From: Brachionus koreanus
Taxonomy: Eukaryota; Rotifera; Eurotatoria; Ploima; Brachionidae
Direction of reading: 5' to 3'
Assembly: GCA_016987375.1 (NCBI GenBank)
Contig: PJRA01000005.1
Coordinates: 932,855 to 949,878 of the forward strand
Length of the DNA: 17,024 nucleotides
Shown here in pieces: positions 7,194 to 16,232 of the stretch. The position numbers were made by a program, and so were the translations under genes. Numbering within the stretch: the stretch's first letter is position 1; the number at the start of each line of letters is the position of its first letter. Below the pieces are notes generated by a model. The model was not told where the DNA came from. It made no database searches and saw only the letters and a program-made list of their open reading frames with translations.

Positions 7194-10100
7194 GTTAGTT
7201 AGAAACTTTTTTTAATTATTTAGAAACTTTTTTTTTCATTTTTTTTTTATTTAGACATGTATATAACCATTGTACAAGCACAAATCCAAAATCAAATTTA
7301 GAGTATCAGGTACCTCCCAAAAGCAAAAAGAATCCGATAACTGCAACTAGTGAAGGAGCACAAATTATTGGCTCCGAGCTATACAGAAAATTACAAGAAT
7401 TTCTTGAAAATTACCTAGAAAAATTAAAAAAAGTAATCTAATATTTTTTTTTTTTTCTAGAAAATTAGAATATTGAAGCTTTCATTTTTTATGTTAAAAA
7501 AATTTTAAAAAATTGCAATATATTAGCAAGATGAGATTAGTTTATCTTTAATTCTCAATTAAAAATAACAGATTTAGTGGCTTTCTAAATTTAAAACTAT
7601 CATTAATTTTATTCAAATTCAACTTTCAAGTTTGATCCTTCATATTAGCTCTAAAAATTCTGTTTTCTAAGTTTTTTAATTTTTTAATTTTATTTTTTGT
7701 CTTTCTTGAAGGGCCCTAGTCTCAATACAGATATACAAATAAATTGAAATAGTACAAAAGCTGCTGTTCTTTTTTAGAAATTTCTAGTGCTTGCGTTGTC
7801 TTCTTTAAAGTGATCAATTTTTCTTTATTTAATGAAACACAAACATTAAGATATCTTTTATCCATTTTAGATTAATTTTAAAAGTATTAAATCTATTTAA
7901 TAAGTTATACAATTATTTTTGCATAAACAGATAAAATAGAATTTATTTCGTCAAAGCCACCATCATTCCATTTGCCAACAGTAGAAGTATCTGCATCTCA
8001 TCAATACTTTTTTTACAGTTCCAAGATCATGAAATAATGGTATACTCTAAACGAGAAGTGATTTGTATAAAAAAGTAATATTTTTTATGTGTTATTAGAA
8101 GAATAAAAATAATATATTAATATAATAATTTAGTATCTCTAAAAGATTTTGTTTCGCGTGATTTTGTTAGCAACAAATCTTCAAGTTCTTTTAGTACACT
8201 TTTAGTATCAAAATTATGGTAAAACTTGGATTTTTGTAAATCTCATATAGACAGATAATATTTATTGCAGAATTATTTATAAATTTAGTTTTATTGAACA
8301 TTTAATCTTAGCTTACTCTCAGTTTTAAGTAACAGCACTGGAAACTAACTTATCACATCATCTGATATTATTAAAAATCATTTTTTCCCTTCCTTATATC
8401 AACTAATATCAGTTTATATTAATCAATATTAGTAAAGCAATTTTAAAAAAATTTAATTTTTAAATGTGAATTTTTTAAGTGTTAGGATAAATATTTTTGA
8501 GAGATTATTAACAGCATTGGGAATTTTGGAACAAAAAAAAAAACAAAAAGGAAAAATTTAAATTTAGATAACCTTTTTAAAAAAAGTCAAAAATTCGTTC
8601 TGTAAATTGAATCAATTGATACTAAATTTGTCTCACCCATTTTATGTATTTGAAATTTTTTTAAAAATAAAATGCTGATTTTATGAAGAAACTAAATTTG
8701 TGTGAAAAACAAAACAAAATATTAACTGATTCAATTTATAGAGCGAATATTGGGCCTTTTTTATTTTTTTTTCTGATCGAGCATAAGCTCCTTCAAATAA
8801 AAAATAAAAGTAAAAAATTATAAACACTTTTAAAATATTTTAAATTTTGAATAAGCTTTGTTCATTTAATAAAGATAATAATTAAAGAATTGTTTAGTTA
8901 GGCTATTGAAGGTGTTGTGTAAATAAATAATTAAAATAATATGAGAATCATAAAAAGAAAAACATGGAATTAATTTTAAGAGTCAGAGAATTTTTGTATA
9001 ATTAAATAACAGCTATATAGGGGAGGATAAATAAATCAATTAATAAATCTAGAATCGAAGCCTCTTTGGTACTCCGAAACATGCCAATTACTCAATGGAA
9101 CTGAATAAAAGCATTATGAAGCTAATTTTCTAAGAAATTGCTTAACACTAGAAGCACCACGCATTTTTTCACGTTTTTTTAATTCAAAAATATTTTATAA
9201 AAAACTATAATAATTTTATAAAGTAATATCATTTTTAAAAAAGAAAATTTTAAAATCTACATAAGTCAAAAAAGATATATTCATGTGAAAAATCTATTCA
9301 AAAAATACGAGAATTAAAAAAATTTTTTTGGTGTTTCTAGTGTTAATTTGTTATCAATTTTAATAATACATAGTTTATTTGGCAAAATGAAAATAATTTT
9401 ACATTTTTACATTTTCATATTTTTAGATTTTTTGTGCAGTTTTTCAGAAAATTAAAAAAAACTCTTTCAAATTATTTGCTGAACAAAATAAAAATTAAAA
9501 ATTTTCTGGAATATTGCACAAAAAATATAAAAATATGAAAATGTAAAAATGTAAAATTATTTTCATTTTGCCGTTTATTTCCTGCTTCATAGAATAATAA
9601 TTCTGAGGAGGTTTTGAGAGGAAGTTTAAGAATGTATCTTACAGCAGCATTTAGAATAACCTGTAATATTTGCAAACCAGATTCAAAAAATGAGTTTAGA
9701 CATGGAAATATATAATCTATAATTGAGCCAATTTTTGCATTGTAAAGACTAGCTAGTCTTTTATTAGGTCGAGGTCTTCTCTCTGTTGTTTAAAGAGTGT
9801 TGCATTATGTAAATAACACAAAATACAAATCCATATAACTTAATACTTATAACTTAAGAATGATAGAAGCAAATTAAAAAAAAAAATTTAATCCTTATTT
9901 TATTATCTGTTAAAAAATATTTGATGTATAGAGACAGCACATTGTTGTCAGCAATAGTTGTAGTTTGAATCAATTTTTTTTAAACATGATTCAATATGTC
10001 GAATCAATTGTTGTTCCGTTGTTGCTTCCCATCCTCCTTCATAAATATTCTGTACCAAGATACCCCAAAAGCTCTCTATTGATCTTACTTGTGGAACGTT

Positions 10101-13100
10101 GGAAGATTTTGGACTGTCTTTTGGTACATGATAAACCATTTCAACCATTCAAAAAATCGTCTCAGCAGATCTATGAGCACTTACTAAATCAGGCCAATAC
10201 AAATAATTAGTCACATTTACAATAGTCACTGTGATACTTTTCGATGAATGGTAGAAGTCATTTTTCCAATTCCATTCTTAGATATAAACCTTTGAATTTA
10301 TGGCATTTGATTTGGACAAGCGAAAAAAAAACTTTGACATTCCACACTCAAAAATTGCTATCCACATAAAAAAAATTTTTTGGAAGCTTTTCTTTTCCAG
10401 CAAAACGAATATTTTCTTGAAATTTTTCTTTGACATCTTTATAATACCAAGCAGTTTCAAAATTCATTCAAGGTAACAAAATTATAAAATTTGTTATAAC
10501 AAATAAAGTATAAATATTTAGAATGCTGAATTTTTGCTAAATTTTTTGTTAACTCTTTCGATTTTGTATCAGATCTGAATTATATAGGTTTTTGCTTTGT
10601 AAAAATTTTTCAAAATTATTTTATTTTTTTCAAAAATTTTCCAAGGATTTAAATAATTTAGCTAAGTTTATTCACACTGGACTTTTTTTTATAATATTAT
10701 TGAGATAAATCTTGTTTCTTAAAACATTTAATTTCATTATTTTAAATGTTTGTTCATACTAAGTTTACAATCAATAACTGATAATTTTTTTCAAGTTTAA
10801 ATATTTATTAAAAGAAAAAATAGATAAAAAAATTAAATTTTTTTTGTTTCTAGACAGGCACTGATTTGATTGATGAGGAAGTGTTGAAATATTTTTGTAA
10901 AAAATGGGAAGACTATCAATTTTCTAGCAAAGTGCTCGACGGCTTTTGTGGTTATTTGAACCGTCATTGGGTAAAGAGAGAAAACGACAGTGGTCACAAT
11001 AATGTATACGAAATTTACAATGTATTAAACTTTATAATTATTTGAAAAAAATAAAATAAAATAAAACTTGACTTAATTATTTTTAGTTAGCTCTGGTTAC
11101 ATGGAGATTAGTTTTTTTTCGGCACTTTGCAACCAAAGTGACAAATTCAGTGCTCAAACTGATAGAAAGAGAGCGCAATGGCGAACCAATTAACTCGCGT
11201 TTGATCTCAGGCGTAGCCGAGTGCTATGGTGAGTTAAAGACCATCAATAAAAGAACTAGTTTCAAATTTTTTTTCACCTAAGTTGCACTTGGTCTCAGCG
11301 AAACTGAATCGAAACAAATGGATCAGCTAAAGCTCAGTATTTACAAGGAATATTTAGAAACACCATTTATTGAGGACACTGAAAGATTTTATAGCAGAGA
11401 GAGCTCGGAATTTTTGCGCCAAAATTCCATAAATGAATACATGAAAAAAGTCGAACAGCGACTTGAAGAGGAAAAAAAACGCATTCGTCTTTATCTAAAC
11501 GAGAGCACCGAGTCCATTTTGTTTAATAAGTGCGAAGAAGTTTTGATAAAAAAACATTTAGATTTGTTCTATAGCGAATTTGAAAATTTGCTCATAAGTG
11601 GCAAAAATGAAGATCTGGCGCGTATGTACGACCTAGTGTCCAAAATACCCGACGGTCTTACTGAGCTCAAGTGTTTGTTGGAAAATTTCATATACAATCA
11701 AGGCATGGAAGCAATAGAAAAGTGCTGCGATACAGCTCTAAATGATCCTAAATTATACGTACATACGATACTTGAAGTGCACAAAAAATATGACTTGCTC
11801 GTATTAGGCTCATTCCATAACGACAAAGGTTTCGTTGCCGCCTTGGACAAGGCGTGTGGTAAATTTATTAACGTAAATGCAGTTACCAAAAAGTCGAACA
11901 GTTCGTCCAAATCGCCAGAGTTGTTGGCCCGCTACTGCGATCTTTTGCTTAAGAAAAATACTAAAAATCCCGAAGATGCTGAACTAGAGGACAGTCTAAA
12001 TCAAATAATGACTGTTTTTACTTACATAGAAGACAAAGATGTGTTCCAGAAATTTTATAGTAAATGGTTAGCTCGACGCTTGGTGCAGCAAACATCGGCT
12101 TCTGATGACGCCGAGTCGACCATGATATCAAAGCTAAAAGCTGCATGTGGCTTCGAGTATACTTCCAAATTGCAGAAGATGTTTTTAGATGTTGGCATTA
12201 GCAAAGATTTGAATGAAACATTTAAACGAGATTGTGAAATTAACAATAGGCCTTTAAACCGTAAAATTTTTTCAATTTTTTTTAGAAAATTTTTTTTAAT
12301 CAAAATAATTTTTTATTTATTTTGTGAAATTTAGTATAAAAGAACGGATCAAAAGCAAGTTTTTTGTCAATTTGAGCCAAATTTCACAAAACCTGAAAAC
12401 ATATTTTTGTATAAAAAATTTTAAATGAATTTTTTAGATAAAAATGAAAAATTAAGTAAAGATTTCGGTTCATTAGACCATGCGGTAAGAATTCCAAGAT
12501 ACTCTCACCGCATGGTCTTGCAAATAAGTGTGCCCCAAAGACCCCATTTGTGAAGCAAAGCAGTCATCTTTGAATTTTTTTAAACAAACCAATCTATGAT
12601 TTATATAAAATGTGTTATTTGAACTAAAGTTTTTGTCAGTTTAAATACTAATGTGAAGTCCTATAAAACTAAATGATGTATATATGATGTAAAATGGCTT
12701 TTATAAAATCACGATAATTAACAGGAAATAACGTATTTTAACGTTAAATAATGTTAAATTGCGTAAAGTTACAGTTTTTCAAAAAAGTCAAAAAAACAAT
12801 TGATTTTGGCTCTTAAATCATTCCTAAGAAATATTTTGCTATTAACTCACGTAAAATAGTTCTTAAATCAGAAAAATAGAAAATTAAAATTTTAAATGAA
12901 AAAAGGGCCAAAATCAATTTTTTTTTTGGCTTTTTTGAAAAACTGTAATTTTAAGTAAATTTTTACGTTATTTCCTGTTAATTATCGTAATTTTGCAAAA
13001 GCGATTTTACATCATATTACGAAATTTATCGCAAAATAACAGTTTTTTACATAATGTAACGTTAAATTACCCTAAATATCTTCAAATCTTCGAATCAAAT

Positions 13101-15479
13101 CAGTGCTGTATTATATTTTATGAAATTTAAAACATATTTTAATTTAATAAAATAGATTAAAACATAAATAAAACTAATATAGAATACAATTTTAATATGT
13201 AATTTTTTTCCTTTTTAGAAATGAAATGATGTTTTAAAGATAAGTAATTAAATTTTTTTATTAAAAACGTTGTAATTAAAAAAAAAAAAAATTTTTTTCT
13301 TACTGTTCTTTTAATTTTTATAAAACAATTTTAAATCGCTTAAGTAATTGACCATTATGCATTACCAATAGACTATGTTTTTGCATTCTAAAAATGTTTT
13401 GATATCAAAAAATAAAATCTATTTTGCTTAAAAAAGATTATACGCTTCTCAATTATGTCTTTTGTTTGTTTTGACAAAGGTTTAATCAACCATCTTTATT
13501 TATTATTTTAGAAATTTGGTACGAGTCAAAGCTGCTTTAGAAATTGCTAAAAATTAAGTTTAATTTATTTTAAAATTCAAGTTATGTTATATTCAAGTTT
13601 ATGCTTTAATATATTTTAATTTTGAAGTTTAAATTTGCTTAAATTCTTCGATATAGACCCAATTGTGGTGGACACTTATTTGCAAGGGTATACGACAAAA
13701 ATGACTTGGATATATTTTAGTAATAGAAAAAATGACAATGGCTAATATATTTTAAAATTTAATCCAAATAATAAAATAAAAAAATAAGCAACTTGTATAT
13801 TTATTCTTCGGTTTATGATTGTCTGTGTTGATACATTTTCTAAGCCATATTTTCATCAGATTATTAGATTTCATTAGATTTCTTTTCATCAGCTAAATAT
13901 TTTTTTTTACCAATTTATTCTATCACCATTAAGCGAAGGAACCAAAAATTTGTTGCATATAACCACAAAAAAGTTGAATTATTTTTTGGTTTTTGTCTTT
14001 TTTTTGTAGACAAATTTTATTTTTATCATTACGGGATATTTTTGAGAAGCTTGGTTAGATTGAATTGTTTTCATTGAATTTTCATTACAAGAAATATGTT
14101 TAAGAGTTGTTTTTTTTCGATTTGGTATAATTACATCTTGATTGACTGCAAAATTTTCACATATTTCAATTAAAGATCATTTAATCTTTAAAAATTTTGC
14201 TTGTAAACAGATTTAGCATATTAAACAATTAAGTTTTTTTTCAAATTGTCCAGAAATGGTTCGGTAAACAGTACAATATTGTACGAATCAATTCTAAAAC
14301 TGTGTATTGTTTATTTTGATTAAATGTTTTTTTGGTGTGCATTTTACAGAAAAATGGAGTGTGTTTGCAAAGCTTAGAATTCATTTGGCCATTTAAAAAA
14401 ATTAAATCATTCTTCCTTTTTGTACTGTAATCTTTAGAGTTACAGAATTTTCAAGTACAGCCTTGTCTTATTAAGCTGTTTTTATATTGTTTTTTATAAG
14501 AACCAAATTTTTACCAGTTGTACCATTTTAATTTTCAAAATAAAGTCTTGCTTAAATTAAAAAATTTTACTATTGCCATTCATATTTCTAAAAATAAAAA
14601 AATATATATAGAAATAAATAAGAATTTTTTATTTTTTAGTCGATTTTTATATCATGGTTTTGAGCTCCGGTTCGTGGCCATTCCAGCCTTGTCAGCCTCT
14701 TTCATTACCGACCGAACTTGTACCTTGTTTTCAACAATTTACCAATTTTTACAGCTGTCAACATAATGGCCGAAAATTGTCGTGGCTGTACAGCTTTTCC
14801 AAGGGTGAAATTGTAACAAACTGCTTCAAAAATCGCTACACTCTCCAAGCATCCACGTATCAAATAGCTATATTGTTATTGTTTAATGATAAAACAGAGT
14901 ATTTAGTCAAAGATTTAATTGATCTGACACAGATTAAAATAGAAACGCTTACTCAAGTGTTAGCAGTGTTGTTTAAATCGAAGCTGCTGGTCAGTGATGA
15001 AGAGGAAATAGAAGAGTCAGACATTCAGCTTAGCACTCCAGTCCGTCTTTTTTTAAATTACAAAAAGTAGAATTCTAGTTTTGAAAAATTATTGTTTTTT
15101 TTTAATTATTTATATTTTTATTTAGCAAAAAATTTCGAATAAATATCAATGCACCGATCAAATCGGATGTAAAGCAAGAGGATGAAAAAACACATAAAAA
15201 TATTGAAGAAGATAGAAAATTACTAATTCAAGCTGCTATTGTACGCATAATGAAAATGAGAAAAATTCTAAAGCACACTCAGCTGATAAACGAAGTATTG
15301 AGTCAGTTGTCTTCTCGCTTTAAGCCAAAAGTTCCCATCATAAAGGTAATTAAAAAAAAACGCCTTTTGTCTATTTTATTCAATTGATTTTTTTTAAGAA
15401 ATGTATAGATATACTAATTGAGAAAGAATATTTGGAAAGATTGGAACAGGAAAAAGACACATACAAATACTTGGCTTAA
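7006..15479 (+). CDS. Cul1: Cullin-1, scaffold of SCF ubiquitin ligases (8 exons, 793 aa)
   Basis: Exons are 7006-7193, 7255-7432, 10854-11021, 11087-11228, 11283-12260, 14640-15066, 15126-15345 and 15399-15479. Every junction is GT..AG with matching phase, and they sum to 2382 nt (793 codons plus stop); human CUL1 has 776. Cullin-1 bridges Skp1/F-box receptors at its N-terminus to Rbx1/E2 at its C-terminus. The Skp1-binding helix region (Y48..QQ.MN.KRYM.LYTHVYN) is near residues 44-67, cullin repeats run to about 420, the cullin-homology core includes [11 protein letters not shown] and SSGSWPFQ (560-567), and the WHB domain carries VRIMKMRK with the neddylation lysine K737, 56 residues from the end as in human K720. 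The C-terminus is YKYLA. One oddity is W487 where relatives usually have Met (KMLA(K/R)RLV). It looks functional. The ATG at 7006 was chosen because it gives the usual short N-terminus. Confidence 0.95.
7255..7432 (+). CDS. Cul1: Cul1 exon 2
   Basis: Completes the Thr codon and reads HVYNHCTS, a short variable loop, then the [19 protein letters not shown] helix. It ends in phase 0 at the GTAATC donor. The loop that follows HC is poorly conserved among cullins in general. Confidence 0.9.
8513..8640 (-). repeat. Second copy of the 3225-4060 LINE's 3' terminal sequence
   Basis: Read on the minus strand, this follows the putative 3' UTR of the 3225-4060 LINE for about 110 nt: GTATCAATTGAT, then the A/T-rich middle, ending TTGTTCCAAAATTCCCAATGC against TTGTTCCAAAATTCACAATGC. 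By eye the identity is roughly three quarters to four fifths. No polymerase coding sequence adjoins it, so this is a very short, 5'-truncated insertion or a parasite sharing the LINE tail. Confidence 0.6.
8721..8765 (+). repeat. Inverted partial copy of the same LINE-tail repeat
   Basis: CTGATTCAATTTATAGAGCG and the following AATATTGGGCCTTTTTT read in the opposite orientation to the 8513-8640 copy. Together they make an inverted pair around about 100 nt. It could be a second insertion or the other end of a small foldback element. Confidence 0.45.
9142..9346. mobile_element. TTAA-flanked MITE, piggyBac-like
   Basis: TTAA at 9142-9145 and again at 9343-9346 flank a 197-nt element. Its ends are CACTAGAAGCACC (9146-9158) and the reverse complement of CACTAGAAACACC (9330-9342), 12 of 13 matching. 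A weaker inverted match (TTTTTTTAATTC) continues inward. TTAA duplication with CACTAGAA-type ends is typical of piggyBac-superfamily elements. The interior has no open frame, so it would be non-autonomous and need a transposase made elsewhere. Confidence 0.7.
9373..9580. mobile_element. Foldback element with 57-bp inverted arms and 8-bp target duplication
   Basis: Arms 9381-9437 and 9516-9572 are inverted copies with a single mismatch over 57 nt. The central 78 nt has weaker inverted symmetry (CAGAAAATT against AATTTTCTG). Perfect direct repeats GTTTATTT flank it at 9373-9380 and 9573-9580. An 8-bp duplication with ends beginning GGCAA fits Merlin-like elements (GG-ended, 8-9 bp), while hAT would give 8 bp but usually CA ends. 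It is non-coding, so non-autonomous. A lone arm is present at 5940-5996. Confidence 0.75.
9948..10500 (-). mobile_element. Tc1/mariner-type transposase remnant, C-terminal part
   Basis: Read on the minus strand: near 10490 VTLNE (where the family has an acidic D-E), then [20 protein letters not shown], a frameshift into [16 protein letters not shown] and AINSKVYI. Another shift gives [11 protein letters not shown], a third [16 protein letters not shown] with a TGA, and finally [27 protein letters not shown] and [12 protein letters not shown], ending at the stop at 9948-9950. The second catalytic Asp (WPDL) and the third acidic residue (SIESFW) are visible; the first seems changed to Asn. At least three frame breaks make it dead. 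The N-terminal DNA-binding half is absent, and no clear terminal inverted repeats were found. Confidence 0.8.
10854..11021 (+). CDS. Cul1: Cul1 exon 3
   Basis: Fifty-six codons in phase 0 give [14 protein letters not shown], then [20 protein letters not shown] and YEIYN, a well conserved cullin repeat 1/2 region. The next intron is 65 nt (11022-11086). Confidence 0.92.
11087..11228 (+). CDS. Cul1: Cul1 exon 4
   Basis: Reads LALVTWR, then [20 protein letters not shown] and AECY, closing in phase 1 at a GTGAGT donor. The next intron is 54 nt. The ERNGE-IN-RLISG words match cullin-1 rather than cullin-3 or cullin-4. Confidence 0.92.
11283..12260 (+). CDS. Cul1: Cul1 exon 5 (cullin repeats and core)
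   Basis: The largest exon, 978 nt, runs from [10 protein letters not shown] to NNRPLN. It covers most of cullin repeats 2-3 and the start of the cullin-homology domain, with [28 protein letters not shown] and ASDDAE. Residue 487 is Trp (TGG at 12065-12067) in KWLARRLV, a change from the usual Met. It ends in phase 1 at GTAAAA. The frame runs on into the intron to 12334, but that tail is not cullin. Confidence 0.93.
12475..12518. repeat. GC-rich hairpin in Cul1 intron 5
   Basis: Arms AGACCATGCGGTAAGA (12475-12490) and TCTCACCGCATGGTCT (12503-12518) pair at 15 of 16 positions with a 12-nt loop. Twelve consecutive outer base pairs are perfect. G+C is far above the flanks. Pairing does not extend beyond the arms. 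A structured intronic RNA or a tiny palindromic insertion is possible; no known RNA family is recognised. Confidence 0.65.
12679..13018. repeat. Long imperfect inverted repeat, MITE-like
   Basis: The left arm (about 12684-12812) and right arm (about 12903-13017) are inverted copies. Each has ATGATGTAAAAT, CGATAATTAACAGGAAATAACG, then TTACAGTTTTTCAAAAAAG and AATTGATTTTGGC, with mismatches and a few gaps between these blocks. About 90 nt separates them. No coding sequence and no clear target duplication was found. It is probably a decayed non-autonomous DNA transposon. Confidence 0.65.
14640..15066 (+). CDS. Cul1: Cul1 exon 6 (cullin-homology domain)
   Basis: Begins [15 protein letters not shown] and continues [29 protein letters not shown], and the winged-helix run ending LFLNYK. 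This part packs around Rbx1 in SCF complexes. It ends in phase 2 before GTAGAA; reading on instead gives a stop (TAG) three codons later. The next intron is 59 nt. Confidence 0.93.
15126..15345 (+). CDS. Cul1: Cul1 exon 7 (neddylation site)
   Basis: Encodes the hinge [11 protein letters not shown], the helix [20 protein letters not shown] and the neddylated lysine K737 (AAA at 15253-15255) in RIMKMRK, then [17 protein letters not shown]8 attachment here activates the ligase in all studied animals. It ends in phase 0. Confidence 0.94.
15399..15479 (+). CDS. Cul1: Cul1 exon 8 (C-terminus)
   Basis: Twenty-six residues, [20 protein letters not shown] then TYKYLA and TAA. This is the conserved final helix and tail of the winged-helix B domain. 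The preceding intron is 53 nt. Confidence 0.94.
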   Translation, partial: KCIDILIEKEYLERLEQEKDTYKYLA

Positions 15480-16055
15480 ATTGGTACACTTTTTTGTAAA
15501 ATAATTATTGGCGATATTTAATATTTGTACCGGGCTGGTTTAGATACTGGTTCGGGTCTAAAACGATTCCGATAACGACTTATATTTTTGATGAAAGATT
15601 AATTTTTTTCTGATTATTTATATCATTCTTTATATAATTAATAAGAATTTTTTTTATTTTTAAATAATATATTTACTATTTACTGAATCTAATAAAAGAT
15701 TTTAAAACATTTTTGAAAATTAATTTTTATTGATTTTTTGGCGATGTTCTAATTGGTGAACAAAGGTCCACTAATTTGTGATAATTAAATGATCACCTTT
15801 TTTTGCTAAAAATTAGTGATCTTTTTGAAAACAAGTGAACTAACTATCATTTAGAATTTATTAATTTAATAATATAAAAACAATTTTTATTCAGTAAACA
15901 CCGCAAGGATGATGTAATGAAAAATAAATAAAATAAAAAAAAAGGAGATTTTTCTTTTCATCTAAATTTAAAAATTAAAAAAGGGTGTTTTCAAAATTGA
16001 ATTTAATTTCAGTTGTTTCCATTTCTTGGCCATACATAAATTTGGATTTTTAAGT
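15480..16055. other. 3' flank of Cul1, AT-rich
   Basis: The clearest AATAAA downstream of the stop is at 15691-15696, 212 nt away, a candidate end for the transcript. Around 15770-15800 there is a short imperfect palindrome (GTGATAATTAAATGATCAC), too weak to call an element. No gene was seen. Confidence 0.4.
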
Positions 16056-16200
16056 TCACTTTTTTGATAATTCTACCATTTTTTCCAAGGCTCCGATTGC
16101 ATTTAGACTCTTTATTAAATTTCTTATTCGTTGTTGTATGTGATCATCATTTGTATCTTTTGAATTGATTAAAACTCCAAGATATTTGATTTTGTTATGA
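16056..16200 (-). mobile_element. LINE reverse transcriptase fragment (post-palm segment)
   Basis: Minus-strand sequence reads KTKMIQTHNKIKYLGVLINS and then DDHIQQRIRNLIKSLNAIGAL. The words K-x-KYLG-x-x-I followed by HI..RI are typical of the region just after the RT palm of non-LTR retrotransposons, RTE/CR1-like. About 48 codons remain uninterrupted. No catalytic residues are left. The upstream side (higher coordinates) is broken by the GGGT-rich insertion. Confidence 0.6.
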
Positions 16201-16232
16201 GTCTGGATCATTTTTGTCTTCATCATAAGCAG

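Larger units (their letters stand above)
9060..9800 (-). mobile_element. LINE 3' coding fragment interrupted by two later insertions
   Basis: On the minus strand 9790-9581 reads [20 protein letters not shown], then [13 protein letters not shown] and [20 protein letters not shown], the segment after the polymerase palm of many LINEs (L-Q..QN-A-R-I..LP). Its frame is cut by the foldback element at 9381-9572. Dropping that element and one copy of its duplication keeps the frame open into [11 protein letters not shown], which is then cut by the TTAA element at 9146-9342. A further open run (NFLEN, a stop, LHNAFIQFH) follows to about 9060. This is a different LINE family from the 3225-4060 copy. 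It is inactive and inserted antisense to cullin-1. Confidence 0.65.
7433..10853 (+). other. Cul1 intron 2 (3421 nt), transposon-filled
   Basis: The GT at 7433 and TAG ending at 10853 join LKK to TGTDLIDEE in phase 0, matching the human protein with no gap, so no exon is missing. From 7433 to about 8512 I see only AT-rich sequence without motifs. Beyond that lie the repeat at 8513-8765, the MITE, foldback and LINE at 9060-9800, and the Tc1/mariner remnant at 9948-10500. It is about 55 times longer than the gene's typical intron. Confidence 0.85.
12261..14639 (+). other. Cul1 intron 5 (2379 nt)
   Basis: Joining the C at 12260 to TC at 14640 makes the Leu codon of PLNLDF, matching PLDLDF of human cullin-1, so the splice is secure. 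The intron carries a GC-rich hairpin (12475-12518) and a long inverted repeat (12679-13018). From 13020 to 14639 there is only AT-rich sequence. A minus-strand stretch at about 14180-13975 stays open ([20 protein letters not shown]) but I cannot identify it. Confidence 0.85.

Noticed and set aside
7680..8060. Possible coding traces on the minus strand of intron 2
   Set aside because: Some 30-codon runs occur in different frames, but no order of recognisable motifs supports a particular element.
9965..10210. Plus-strand open frame of 81 codons
   Set aside because: Antisense shadow of the Tc1/mariner transposase remnant.
11698..12303. Minus-strand open frames inside cullin-1 exon 5
   Set aside because: Shadows of a strongly conserved coding exon on the plus strand.
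12261..12334. In-frame extension of exon 5 giving a shorter cullin
   Set aside because: The residues after NNRPLN are low-complexity F/I/K-rich and unlike any cullin, while splicing at 12260 restores the conserved PLNLDF junction exactly. Intron retention would give a truncated protein, but nothing shows it is used.
15775..15800. Imperfect palindrome GTGATAATTAAATGATCAC
   Set aside because: Short and AT-rich, with no flanking duplication; likely chance in this composition.
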